DNA of 64,000 nucleotides from Burkholderiales bacterium (GTDB lineage: Bacteria > Pseudomonadota > Gammaproteobacteria > Burkholderiales > Burkholderiaceae), in NCBI GenBank assembly GCA_021287185.1, contig JAJTAZ010000027.1, positions 16,769 through 80,768 of the forward strand, read 5' to 3'. The number at the start of each line of letters is the position of its first letter. Positions within the stretch are counted from its first letter, which is position 1. The notes beneath the pieces are model-generated. The model worked only from the letters and a program-made list of their open reading frames with translations. It did no database searches and was not told the origin of the DNA. Made by a program: the position numbers and the translations under genes. Shown one piece after another: positions 55,514 to 63,950 of the stretch.

Positions 55514-56156
55514 AGCATTGCGCTACGACAAAGTGTCGTGGCATGCGCAAAAAATGAAATGGCGTGATTCTTTAAGTAAGGCTTTAGACGCGGGACAGCC
55601 ATGGTTGATATATCAAATGTTTCCAAATATGTACAATAAACGGGATGTGATGCGCTTGCACCGTCGCTTGTTGTTGTCGGATATTTTTTCCTTATTACCT
55701 TCTCAGCACGATGATGACGGGCAGAATAAAAAGAGTTGGTTTGATACCGAGCAAGGCCCCAAAACAGATTTTTACTGGCAGGGGAAAAAATTAAAAATCA
55801 GTGTGAGTTATGCTCGTGATTTTTGTGTGATTGGCCTCCATGCGCTTTCTGACGTACACAGCGGTTTTGGCATTGATGTCGTGGATACGATGGCGATTTT
55901 AAATTGGCCTGAAGAAGAGTTGGATGTTTTGGCGCAAACCTATTTATCCTCCGAAACCCAACAGGCACTTCAAAATGAATACGGTTCAGCTAAGGTTGAA
56001 TTGTTTGCGACAGCATGGACACACTTTGAAGCAGTCGCAAAGGCAAATGAAAAAAATGGCATCGTGCAAGAGGATATACATCTAACTCAAACGGTGCATG
56101 CGTGGAACATTACGAATTTACCCGCTGGTATCGTGGGATGCGCTGTGGTGGTGTAA
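55500..56156 (+). CDS. 4'-phosphopantetheinyl transferase superfamily protein
   Basis: 218-residue protein likely to convert the apo carrier domain of the preceding synthetase to the holo form. The Sfp-type motifs are recognisable though diverged: SVSYARDFCVIGL, FGIDVVDT (the GxD metal site; the usual following Glu is Val with Asp next to it) and WTHFEAVAK, which keeps the catalytic Glu and Lys of WxxxEAxxK. The ATG at 55500 overlaps the synthetase by 14 bases, so expression is coupled. It could instead be a general PPTase of the cell. Confidence 0.78.
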   Translation: MSMVKALRYDKVSWHAQKMKWRDSLSKALDAGQPWLIYQMFPNMYNKRDVMRLHRRLLLSDIFSLLPSQHDDDGQNKKSWFDTEQGPKTDFYWQGKKLKISVSYARDFCVIGLHALSDVHSGFGIDVVDTMAILNWPEEELDVLAQTYLSSETQQALQNEYGSAKVELFATAWTHFEAVAKANEKNGIVQEDIHLTQTVHAWNITNLPAGIVGCAVVV

Positions 56157-56169
56157 TGCGTTGGTGTAG

Positions 56170-57015
56170 TTAACTCAAACGCTCTTGTATGTCTTGTAGG
56201 CGCACCACTTGATTAATTAAACTGGGGACACCATCCAAACCATCCAAGTAATCATAGGCATAGGATAAAATTGCGAAAATGGTACCTGCGGATGCGTCCG
56301 TTGCGCCTAAAAATGTCAGTAAAATTGCCAGAACAGCCAATAAAGTGGCCAATTCTGTAAATACCCAAGCCGTGTTTTCTGCATCGGTCAAAGCAACTTT
56401 CCAACGTCCCAATAATTTAAAGTGACGCGCAACGGCAAAAGCTGAGCCCGAATTTAAGGTGCGCACCTCTCGTTCAATTTGATTATTTAAACCACGGTTT
56501 AAGCGTTTAGATTTTTTAGCAAAAATGAAATTACCAATGAGCAGGGGCAGTAATACCACCGAGGCAATAACCCCAGAGTGGATATCATAAAAGTACAGCA
56601 TCACCAGTGAACCAATAATGGCTAAAATGGTATGTGCTGCAAACGGCAATTCATGTTCAAAAAAATCCACAATCTCACGTGCCAATTCAGCACGTGCAGA
56701 GATTTCGCTTAAATCCTCACCGCGTGATTTTTGTGCCACGACCACTTTATTGGCTACAAAGGCATAGATTCGAGTGAAAGTACGCGTGTCATACCATTGA
56801 CGGAAATACAAGGCTGCCATGTGAATCAACCATGTGCCAATGAGCAAGATTAAACCCGTGTAGTGGTGCTTAATGATGCCATCTACCGTCATCCCTGTGA
56901 GGGCAGGGTACGCCAATAGGCAAATTTTTTCGAAAAAAGTCAGACCGTATGTCAGCGAAATGGCTGAACGGTAGGGGCGAATCAGTCCTTTTAAGTCAAT
57001 TGGTTCAGTGGTCAT
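56170..57015 (-). CDS. Lone ABC-transporter six-TM domain protein
   Basis: 281-residue protein with about five to six membrane helices in the type I ABC exporter arrangement (LIGTWLIHMAALYFRQWYDTRTF, IVDFFEHELPFAAHTILAIIG, IFAILSYAYDYLDGLDGVPSLINQ, all quoted in part) but no ATPase domain and no ATPase gene beside it. Such lone domains form a recognised family of unknown function. The start ATG 57015 matches MTTEPIDLKG. It is convergent with the PPTase-like gene, 13 bases away, so a role in exporting the synthetase product is possible but not supported by operon structure. Confidence 0.75.
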   Translation of the reverse strand: MTTEPIDLKGLIRPYRSAISLTYGLTFFEKICLLAYPALTGMTVDGIIKHHYTGLILLIGTWLIHMAALYFRQWYDTRTFTRIYAFVANKVVVAQKSRGEDLSEISARAELAREIVDFFEHELPFAAHTILAIIGSLVMLYFYDIHSGVIASVVLLPLLIGNFIFAKKSKRLNRGLNNQIEREVRTLNSGSAFAVARHFKLLGRWKVALTDAENTAWVFTELATLLAVLAILLTFLGATDASAGTIFAILSYAYDYLDGLDGVPSLINQVVRLQDIQERLS

Positions 57016-57043
57016 GGCGACACCATAGTGACACATTACGCGA

Positions 57044-58009
57044 TTATTTGGAGGGTTCGTCTGCTAAAGAATAGGGCAGTTTGCGTTGTACCCATGTGGC
57101 TTTAAATTCAGAAATACTCAGTTGTGCATCATGCTCCAGCATGGGCAAACTCACTTCATACAACACATCCCAGCGTTTTGCGACCAATGGGTTGAGCGCA
57201 AAGGTAAGCAGTTGACCAGCGGGTTGGCTGTCATCCGCGCTTGAGTACATATCCATGCCAATCGTTAGTGGCGGTATTTGTTCGCTCGTCAAAGAAGCAT
57301 ATTGCATGCGGCGTTTGAGTTTGCCCAAATAGTGACTGCGGGCAACGACTTCTTGCCCTGGATAGCAGCCTTTTTTGAAATTGACACCACCGATGCGATC
57401 CAAATTCATCATTTGCGGCACGAACGCTTCGGATATATCGGCGGTGACATGAGCGATGCCTGCCATGATTTCCAGCCATTGCCACAGTGTGAATTCGGCG
57501 TATGTTGTGGGTTGAAGATGCTCCATCGGTGTGATACGGATTTCGCGTGCTAAATTGGGCTGTTCCCATTCATTGAGTGATGCGGGTAATATGCCCAAAC
57601 GTGTGCATTGCGCATTGGATTGTTTGATTGCATTGGTCAGCGCATCTGCGCCTACGTAAGCTGTGATAGCGAACTGCGCGCTGATGTCTTCTAATATCAC
57701 TTTGGCGCGCAATACAAACATGCGTAGGCGTTTGATAACGGTTTCAACCACCGAGCGGTGCATGAGCAGATAGACCGCATCCTCATGGCTCCAAACATAA
57801 AAAATCGCGTACATCCGCCCCTTGGCGGAGCAATAAGCACCCAAACGCACATCGGTATCGCTCAGATGAATGATGTCTTGCGTGAATTGGCTGTGTAAGA
57901 ATGTGCGTGCATCGTCGCCCGTAGCGCGAATAAGGCCAAAATCGTTGGATAGGTTGAAGTGTAAACCTGCATTTAATTGTGCGAATAATTCAGTATTTTG
58001 TGAGTTCAT
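57044..58009 (-). CDS. ygfZ: Folate-binding protein YgfZ (iron-sulfur cluster maintenance)
   Basis: GcvT-like folate-binding protein that supports repair or assembly of certain Fe-S enzymes such as MiaB. Diagnostic motif KGCYPGQEVVARSHY near residue 215; also LHSQFTQDI near the N-terminus. Start placed at ATG 58009 with a GGA site four bases upstream; ATG 58048 would add 13 residues, and the track start at 58234 overlaps mltG on the other strand. It is divergent from mltG. Confidence 0.92.
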   Translation of the reverse strand: MNSQNTELFAQLNAGLHFNLSNDFGLIRATGDDARTFLHSQFTQDIIHLSDTDVRLGAYCSAKGRMYAIFYVWSHEDAVYLLMHRSVVETVIKRLRMFVLRAKVILEDISAQFAITAYVGADALTNAIKQSNAQCTRLGILPASLNEWEQPNLAREIRITPMEHLQPTTYAEFTLWQWLEIMAGIAHVTADISEAFVPQMMNLDRIGGVNFKKGCYPGQEVVARSHYLGKLKRRMQYASLTSEQIPPLTIGMDMYSSADDSQPAGQLLTFALNPLVAKRWDVLYEVSLPMLEHDAQLSISEFKATWVQRKLPYSLADEPSK

Positions 58010-58124
58010 TGTCCGTTTGTGTCCCAAGTCATTTAGAATAGCGGTCATGGATGAATTGGGGTGATTGTACCTGTGTTTGATGGCTGATGCTTGCGTGGTG
58101 CAGCCGAACTTTTGGAAATAAAGT

Positions 58125-59138
58125 ATGAGTTGGTTGAGACGTTTGGCAGGTGTGTTGGTGTTGTTGGTTATATTTGCTGTGTGGGCAAATATGCGTTTGT
58201 CCACGCCGATTGCACCGAGTATGAGCGAACCCAATAGTATTTATCTTGAAAAAGGTGCGGGTGCCAGTTCAGCGTATGAGCAATTGGCACAAATATCGCA
58301 AAAAAATGGTGGTCGTTTAACAGCGTTTCAAATCAAGTTGTTGGCGTGGGTCAGCCTGCGCGCAAATGGTTACAAAGTCGGCGAGTACGAGTTTGACAAT
58401 AAAGCCACTTTGAGTGAATTATTGACGCGTTTGTCCACAGGTAAAATCACCCAACGTAAAATTCGCATTGCTGAGGGCGTGACTTGGCGTGAGATTAAGC
58501 AAGCATTTGCCAAAGCCGATTTGACGCACGATGCACAGGATTTGTCGATGGTCGATTTGGTCAAAGCGGTTGGGATTACTGAACCGAACAACCCTCAAAG
58601 CATTGAAGGGCTGGTCTTTCCCGACACCTATTTGTACCGTAAAGGTGAGAAAGAAACCGATATTCTCAAACGTGCCCATGAATTGTTGAACAAAAAAATC
58701 GCGCCGTTGTGGGAAAAACGAGCCACTGATTTACCCTACGCGAACGAGTACCAAGCCCTCATCATGGCATCGATTGTTGAGAAAGAAACGGGTTTGGATG
58801 CCGATCGCCCGATGATTGCAGCGGTATTTGTCAATCGCTTGAAAAAAGGCATGATGTTACAAACCGATCCGACTGTGATTTATGGGGTGGGCGAAGCGTT
58901 TAAGGGTGACTTGACCACGCAGATGATGCGCACAGATACGCCTTACAACACCTACACGCGCAACGGATTACCGCCGACACCGATTGCCACCGCGAGTTTG
59001 GCATCGATTTCGGCGGCGTTTAACCCTGCGAATTCCGATGTGTTGTTCTTTGTTGGACGTGGTGACGGCAGCAGCGAATTTACCAATAATTTAGCGGCGC
59101 ATAATGCGGCGGTGAATAAATACATTTTAAAAAAATAA
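58125..59138 (+). CDS. mltG: Endolytic murein transglycosylase MltG
   Basis: Cleaves nascent glycan strands next to the membrane and sets glycan length. One N-terminal membrane helix ([19 protein letters not shown]), a LysM-like region, then the YceG core: [20 protein letters not shown] [17 protein letters not shown], catalytic Glu in [10 protein letters not shown], and [23 protein letters not shown]. 337 residues. One base separates it from tmk. Confidence 0.96.
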   Translation: MSWLRRLAGVLVLLVIFAVWANMRLSTPIAPSMSEPNSIYLEKGAGASSAYEQLAQISQKNGGRLTAFQIKLLAWVSLRANGYKVGEYEFDNKATLSELLTRLSTGKITQRKIRIAEGVTWREIKQAFAKADLTHDAQDLSMVDLVKAVGITEPNNPQSIEGLVFPDTYLYRKGEKETDILKRAHELLNKKIAPLWEKRATDLPYANEYQALIMASIVEKETGLDADRPMIAAVFVNRLKKGMMLQTDPTVIYGVGEAFKGDLTTQMMRTDTPYNTYTRNGLPPTPIATASLASISAAFNPANSDVLFFVGRGDGSSEFTNNLAAHNAAVNKYILKK

Positions 59139-59139
59139 C

Positions 59140-59790
59140 ATGACACATCAAGGACTATTCATCACCGTTGAGGGTGTGGACGGCGCGGGCAAATCCACGG
59201 CAATGGAATGGCTTGCTGAGCAAATCGCTGCGCAAAGAACCGTTGTACGCACCCGCGAACCTGGGGGCACGGCTTTGGGCGAGCGGCTGCGCGAATTGCT
59301 GTTGCATGAGAAAATGGATTTAGAAACCGAAACCCTGCTGATGTTCGCTGCGCGGCGCGAACACATTGCACAAGTGATTTTGCCAGCCTTAGCACGGGGC
59401 GATGTGGTCATATCCGACCGTTTTACCGATGCCACCTTTGCCTATCAAGGCGGTGGGCGCGGTGTGGGCTTTGATAAAGTATTGATTTTAGAAAATTGGG
59501 TGCAAGGTGAATTACAACCTGACTTTACCTTACTGTTTGATGTGCCGCTGAACATTGCACGTGCGCGCATTGCTGCTCGCGCCAAGCAAACGAATGAGGC
59601 TTTAGACAAATTTGAAAATGAATCGTTTGAATTTTTCCGTCGTACACGTGAAGCCTATCTCAAACGCGCCGAGGCTGCGCCACAGCGCATCGCCATCATC
59701 GATAGCACGCAAAGTTTGGATGATGTGAAACGACAAATCAGTCAAGCGATTGCGCAGCGAGCACATTTAAATTTACACATTGCCCCATGA
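59140..59790 (+). CDS. tmk: Thymidylate kinase
   Basis: Phosphorylates dTMP to dTDP. Walker [10 protein letters not shown] at residues 12-20, DR(E/Y) region as [34 protein letters not shown], and lid region [19 protein letters not shown]. 216 residues. Sits in mltG-tmk-holB with a 4-base overlap with holB. Confidence 0.97.
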   Translation: MTHQGLFITVEGVDGAGKSTAMEWLAEQIAAQRTVVRTREPGGTALGERLRELLLHEKMDLETETLLMFAARREHIAQVILPALARGDVVISDRFTDATFAYQGGGRGVGFDKVLILENWVQGELQPDFTLLFDVPLNIARARIAARAKQTNEALDKFENESFEFFRRTREAYLKRAEAAPQRIAIIDSTQSLDDVKRQISQAIAQRAHLNLHIAP

Positions 59791-60863
59791 ACCCAACAGT
59801 CTCTACACCGCTTCCTTGGCATCAAACGGTATTTGCCCAATGGCTATCCCGACAACATTCTGAGCGTCCAGCGCACGCCAGTCTGATTATTGCGCCAGAG
59901 GACACGGGCGGCGAGCAATTGGTTGAAGCAATGGCAGCGGCAGTGCTGTGTGAATCGCCGACATCTGAGCAGCACGCGTGTGGGATTTGTGGCAGTTGCC
60001 AGCTCATCGCCGCGTTTAGCCATCCTGACTATCGACTGCTGCGCCCATCGATTATGGACATGGCGCATCCCATCGAAGAAATGCGCCCCGAAAAACCATC
60101 GAAAGAAATCACCATTGATGATGTGCGCGCTTTGGACAACATGGTCAACCAGACCAGCCATCGGGGTGGCAAACGCGTGGTGGTGGTCTATCCTGCGCAC
60201 AAACTCAATCGCAATGCCGCCAATGCCTTACTCAAAACCTTAGAAGAACCGCCCGAAAACACCCTATTTATCCTGCTTGCGCATGATGTGCAACAGTTGA
60301 TTCCGACCATTGTCAGCCGTTGTCAACTGGTTGTGGCGGGTGCGCCGAGTCCAGAATCTGCGGTGACATACCTGAATAGCATCACACCCAATCCACGCTG
60401 GGCAGAATACCTACAGCAAGAAAACGGCGCGGTCATGCGCGTGGCAGAACTCATTCGCACTGACTACTTTAGCATTGAGCAAAACTTTATTGAGCAATTA
60501 TCGCGTGGTCAAGATATCGATGTCATTGCTGTTGCGACTGCTTTGGAAAAACACATCAAAGATGCAGACAAAGCACGGCTTGCGGGTGCACCCAAAACCA
60601 TTGATATGGCGACACTCATCACGTGGTTGCAACGTTGGGCGCATGACCTGACACTGATGGCGCAAAAGGGCGGGGCAGCACGTTATTATCCAAAATATGC
60701 GCAGGCGATGGCGAAAACTATAGACAATGCACCCGCATCATTGGCGATTCAAGTACACGCGTGGCAACTTGAATTGGCGCGTGAGCGGCGCATTGCCGAC
60801 CATCCGCTGAATATTCGCTCATGGATAGAAAAATTGCTGTTGGCTTATGTGGCGTTGATTTGA
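59787..60863 (+). CDS. holB: DNA polymerase III delta' subunit
   Basis: Clamp-loader subunit. Zinc-module cysteines in [17 protein letters not shown], the segment [52 protein letters not shown] (positions about 128-160, sensor/SRC-like region with SRC in TIVSRCQL). 358 residues. Overlaps tmk by ATGA. The usual downstream pilZ-tatD genes are replaced by a terminator and accessory DNA. Confidence 0.95.
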   Translation: MNPTVSTPLPWHQTVFAQWLSRQHSERPAHASLIIAPEDTGGEQLVEAMAAAVLCESPTSEQHACGICGSCQLIAAFSHPDYRLLRPSIMDMAHPIEEMRPEKPSKEITIDDVRALDNMVNQTSHRGGKRVVVVYPAHKLNRNAANALLKTLEEPPENTLFILLAHDVQQLIPTIVSRCQLVVAGAPSPESAVTYLNSITPNPRWAEYLQQENGAVMRVAELIRTDYFSIEQNFIEQLSRGQDIDVIAVATALEKHIKDADKARLAGAPKTIDMATLITWLQRWAHDLTLMAQKGGAARYYPKYAQAMAKTIDNAPASLAIQVHAWQLELARERRIADHPLNIRSWIEKLLLAYVALI

Positions 60864-60890
60864 ACAGAGTTTAATAGAATTTTGGACGTA

Positions 60891-60923
60891 AAAAATCCAC
60901 TTCATTTGAAGTGGATTTTTTTG
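60891..60923 (+). terminator. Terminator after holB
   Basis: AAAAAATCCACTTC and GAAGTGGATTTTTT, perfect 14-bp stem with loop ATTT and a terminal T run. Confidence 0.9.
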
Positions 60924-61054
60924 TATTGGGAATCAGGCACCCGCGAATTATAATCAGCCCCTTTGCTACCAAGGGTTTTGGCGGGTTGGTATTTATTTTA
61001 TTTTTAAATACCCCCTAAAATACCCCCGTCAAGGTTTTTTGTACCTGTTTTTTG

Positions 61055-61140
61055 GGTACTAAATGGTACTCTTTGGTACTAAATGGTACTCTTTGGTACC
61101 AAATGGTACTCTTTGGTACTAAATAGGTCTAAATGGTACC
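61055..61140. repeat. Tandem 20-bp repeat of helically phased GGTACY sites
   Basis: Three copies of GGTACYAAATGGTACTCTTT at 61055, 61075 and 61095 and a degenerate fourth. Because each unit contains two GGTAC boxes ten bases apart, GGTACY occurs at 61055, 61065, 61075, 61085, 61095, 61105 and 61115, then again at 61135. The 10-bp period places all boxes on one face of the helix, as in iterons or cooperative protein-binding arrays. Confidence 0.85.
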
Positions 61141-61195
61141 ATTGTATTACAAATATTATATATAAAGGTACCAAACCATAGTACACACAATTTTC

Positions 61196-61333
61196 GGGGG
61201 GGGCATGTGCGGCGAATCAGGTTGGCTTGTTCTCGGTCGCAGTCTCGGCACCAGGCTCTCGCTGCGAACCTCCGAACCCTGTTTTGGGCACATGCGCCTA
61301 ACCGACCCCCCCATCCCCCCCACACAGGGGGGG
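61196..61333. other. Long irregular hairpin plus G7/C7 hairpin, possible structured RNA or DNA site
   Basis: Nested pairings: GCATGTGC (61203-61210) with GCACATGC (61288-61295); CAGGTT (61218-61223) with AACCCTG (61275-61281, one bulge); GGTCGCAG (61235-61242) with CTGCGAACC (61262-61270, one bulge). Immediately downstream, CCCCCCC-ACACA-GGGGGGG (61315-61333). The collinear stems are unlikely by chance, but neither transcription nor function is shown. Confidence 0.4.
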
Positions 61334-61475
61334 AGTTTACTAACACAAAGAAAAAAGATAGGCAGGTAGGCATGATTGCCAATGAGAAGGTAAGTTAGCC
61401 AAGGAGGCGGAGGAGTGTAAATTAAATAACCACAGTTATGTTTAAGATAATTTGCAATATTGACTCCTGCTATGA

Positions 61476-62768
61476 TCAATTCGACTTCATAAACCCAAAC
61501 CCAACTTTAGCCGCCACATGCTTTTTGCTGTCCATCACATCTTGCGCGATAATGGTTAATCGCATCTCTTTAATGGCCTTGGCAAGGGCAGCATTCAACA
61601 CACCCTGCATTTCTCGAGGTTGAAATGAAATCAGTTCTTCTACGACCTCATCGCTCAAGTGTGTCAGTTTTAACGGAATCCTATCTAAACGCTTGCAAAT
61701 GTTGGCATAGATATTGCGCGCCATGCCCTTGAGCTCTTCTTTGGAAAGATTATTGATTTTAAAAACATGGAAGCGCGATAGGATGTGAGCAGGCAGCTGA
61801 CGGATGTCATTCGCTGCTGCTATCCAATTGGTGTGGCTGATATCAATGGGGTAACGAATGAACTTATCACTATACTCTCGTGAGTTTTCTTGCTCTAAGA
61901 ATGAAATCAGGGTTTTCATGGGGTTGTATCTTTCTTCCGACGCACATTTGTCAATCTCATCAATCATGATCATGGGATTGGCGACATGCTGTTTCGCGAA
62001 AAGATTGAAGATTTGACCTGAACTCGCCAAATGCCATCCACGCTCCTGACCCGTTAGGTCAAAACTGGCCCCACTCACTGAAAAATCAATTTTTAGGTAT
62101 GGTAAATCCAAAATCTCTTTGAGTTTATTCATAAAGTAGTTTTTACCAATGCCTGGTTCACCATGAATCAAAATTGGCTTTTCCCAACGGATTTCTTGGC
62201 TGTTCAAACATCGAACGCTTAATTCTTCGGCAATATACTTGATAACCTCACCGAAGTTTGGATGTAAATCTGTCAGCCCCAGAACTCTAGCAATAGTGTC
62301 CGCTTTCTGCTGCCGCATGATATGCGTATCCGCACCTAAAACATCTTTATAGGTGAGATTAACATTTCGCTCACCATTTTCGGCGGTGAAATCTTTATCG
62401 TTATTAATATCCAATAATGTCTGCTTTGAGAAAACCGCCACTTGTTTTTCGGGCGCAGCTTGGTTGAGGAGTGCGGTTAGAATGCGTCGGTCCTGTTCCT
62501 CTTCGGTTTCGAGAATCGGTTCAGGCTTAATGTCATCATCAATAATATATAGTGAATCCATCTCGCACTCATGGGGCAAAATAGGCTGGTTTTCACATAA
62601 AAAGTCCCAAAGAGCCAGGTCATCATCACGGGGTACGTCACAAATTGTCACTTCCTCAGTAAGTGACGCATCACGTGCAAAGATATTAGCTTGCGCTGGA
62701 TACACGACTGGATGAGCAATCAAGCCTTGGCTGTCTTGCTTATTTTTTAATTCATTGTTTTTTATCAC
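61476..62768 (-). CDS. Lon-like AAA+ ATPase without protease domain
   Basis: 430-residue protein from a GTG start at 62768, chosen because AAGGAG lies eight bases upstream; the longer frame to 62894 runs through the promoter region. Residues 1-140 are poorly conserved and acidic. The AAA+ core has Walker A GEPGIGKN (about 201-208), with Asn where Thr or Ser usually binds magnesium, Walker B MIMIDEIDK (about 264-272), an arginine-rich sensor region ILSRFHVF and a helical lid. Layout and the NPMKTLISFLEQEN segment recall the ATPase of Lon, but there is no Ser-Lys protease domain. Role unknown; the divergent HTH gene and nearby arrays suggest a mobile or defence module. Confidence 0.75.
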   Translation of the reverse strand: MIKNNELKNKQDSQGLIAHPVVYPAQANIFARDASLTEEVTICDVPRDDDLALWDFLCENQPILPHECEMDSLYIIDDDIKPEPILETEEEQDRRILTALLNQAAPEKQVAVFSKQTLLDINNDKDFTAENGERNVNLTYKDVLGADTHIMRQQKADTIARVLGLTDLHPNFGEVIKYIAEELSVRCLNSQEIRWEKPILIHGEPGIGKNYFMNKLKEILDLPYLKIDFSVSGASFDLTGQERGWHLASSGQIFNLFAKQHVANPMIMIDEIDKCASEERYNPMKTLISFLEQENSREYSDKFIRYPIDISHTNWIAAANDIRQLPAHILSRFHVFKINNLSKEELKGMARNIYANICKRLDRIPLKLTHLSDEVVEELISFQPREMQGVLNAALAKAIKEMRLTIIAQDVMDSKKHVAAKVGFGFMKSN

Positions 62769-62798
62769 TTTTATTCTCCTTGTTGTATTAGTCAAGGT

Positions 62799-62896
62799 GT
62801 TCACCTCAACACAGCAAATTATACGCGTATAATTACGACTGTGAACATGAAGGTCCAAAAAAAGTTTAACTGTTGTATCCAGTAGACAGTTCACCT
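62799..62896. promoter_or_regulatory. Divergent control region with palindromic operator
   Basis: The 18-bp perfect palindrome AATTATACGCGTATAATT (62817-62834) contains TATAAT on both strands and would cover the -10 box of the ATPase gene. GTTCACCT occurs at 62799-62806 and 62889-62896, with GTTCAC inverted at 62841-62846. A TATAAT at about 62909 may serve the HTH gene. Confidence 0.6.
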
Positions 62897-62970
62897 AAAA
62901 ATTTAAGTATAATCGTATAGTTAAAATCAAGAGGAATGCACATCAATACTGAATGTGCCAAGGGAGAAAA

Positions 62971-63846
62971 ATGGAACCGTCAGACATAGAGTTGTTGAAA
63001 TTCACCAAAGTTGCCCATGCAATCATGAATTTTAAAGGCTTGCAGATTAAACAACTCGCAGCCAAAGCGGAGTTAGCGCCACCAAACCTATCGGTGTGGT
63101 TCAAAGGGGAGCGAAAAAATGTCCTGTCCTACGAGCGGGTTGGGCGGTTGTTCAGGATTTTAGGGTTTGGATTTTTTAATTATCACGAAAACCTCATGCT
63201 TAACAGCAAGCAATTACACCAATGGAATATCCCAGAAAAATACTCAAAATCGCCTTTTAGTGATGATTTAACCGCTGTCTTAGACTGTTTACGAGCAAAT
63301 TTGGACGCTACGCCAAGCACAACGCTGTATGTGTTTGAGGGACACATCAGCGGCATGCTACTAAAGCTGGCAACATCCGACGGCACTGTCTATATTCATA
63401 TCACCGCAGAATTTGATATCAAGTCATTGATTGGCAAACCGTTGGAAAGTGAAGTGATATCCGTTTCGGTCGGACAAGCTGTCAAATCAGAAGTGGGCAT
63501 CATAGATTCGATGGCGGCCGCGCTGGGAAAGCACCTAAGCGAAGACAGCCTTGTTGATTTCAAAAAACTTAATCTTAGTGACTCAGGCCAGTTTGAAACG
63601 CCTGATTTGATTAAGATACTGAATGAAAATGACTTTGAAGAGGCATATGAGGCCATGAGTAATTTTGTTGTCAACAATAAATACTTGTATGGTAAGGTCA
63701 AAGAAATATTATATTCCCCAATAAAACAAGACACCCAATTGCAAATATTGAAAGAATGGCAAGTTGAGTTTGCAAAAATCAAAAATTACGCAGACCGCTG
63801 TCACATGCAGTTATATAAGATTGAGCAGTTGATTCATGGGTCGTGA
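62971..63846 (+). CDS. HTH-containing protein of unknown family
   Basis: 291-residue protein. Residues about 20-60 look like an XRE-type helix-turn-helix: LQIKQLAAKAELAPPNLSVW then FKGERKNVLSYERVGRLFRILG. The rest is unlike known ligand domains: a beta-rich middle (TTLYVFEGHISGMLLKLATSD) and an acidic helical end. AAGGGAG precedes ATG 62971; the in-frame GTG at 62953 is weaker. It is divergent from the AAA+ gene and probably represses across the palindrome between them. Low similarity to anything I know; the regulator role is inferred. Confidence 0.65.
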   Translation: MEPSDIELLKFTKVAHAIMNFKGLQIKQLAAKAELAPPNLSVWFKGERKNVLSYERVGRLFRILGFGFFNYHENLMLNSKQLHQWNIPEKYSKSPFSDDLTAVLDCLRANLDATPSTTLYVFEGHISGMLLKLATSDGTVYIHITAEFDIKSLIGKPLESEVISVSVGQAVKSEVGIIDSMAAALGKHLSEDSLVDFKKLNLSDSGQFETPDLIKILNENDFEEAYEAMSNFVVNNKYLYGKVKEILYSPIKQDTQLQILKEWQVEFAKIKNYADRCHMQLYKIEQLIHGS

Positions 63847-63924
63847 TGGCTAAAGTGAAGCGGCTACTCTCTTCTAAACTGAGTTTATGATATCGGGATT
63901 TACGATACAATCCTCTACGAGGAC

Positions 63925-63950
63925 TTCGGTCTATTTTTTTTAATGCTCAG
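63925..63950 (+). terminator. Possible weak terminator after the HTH gene
   Basis: Short stem around a TTCG loop (GGAC-TTCG-GTCT) followed by TATTTTTTTT. Confidence 0.35.

Larger units (their letters stand above)
60924..61475. other. 550-base noncoding region: direct repeats, phased array and hairpin
   Basis: No convincing gene: small frames here lack ribosome sites and family features. In order it holds two ATACCCCC direct repeats (61008-61015, 61020-61027), the GGTACY array, an AT-rich stretch, a GC-rich hairpin and a short A/T-rich tail to the AAA gene end. Composition shifts abruptly against the genes to the left, which suggests the border of acquired DNA. Confidence 0.6.

Noticed and set aside
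58010..58234. Longer YgfZ start
   Set aside because: The extension overlaps the mltG promoter and start and has no family similarity.
60930..60960. Possible dif/XerCD site after the holB terminator
   Set aside because: AT-rich centre is present but the XerD-arm sequence is not recognisable.
61119..61382. Retron or CRISPR-like interpretation of the repeat and hairpin region
   Set aside because: No reverse transcriptase or cas gene nearby; the repeats are 20-bp contiguous units without spacers.
61296..61400. GCCTAAC ... GTTAGCC spacing resembling an integron attC site
   Set aside because: The second box breaks the GTTRRRY rule and no complementary L sites lie between the boxes.
61156..61479. 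107-residue minus-strand frame and a 63-residue plus-strand frame in the GC-rich hairpin region
   Set aside because: No ribosome site, no membrane or family features, odd proline/arginine composition; they are by-products of the palindromic GC-rich DNA.
62769..62894. N-terminal 42-residue extension of the AAA+ protein from ATG 62894
   Set aside because: It would cover the palindrome and promoters, while GTG 62768 has an ideal AAGGAG.
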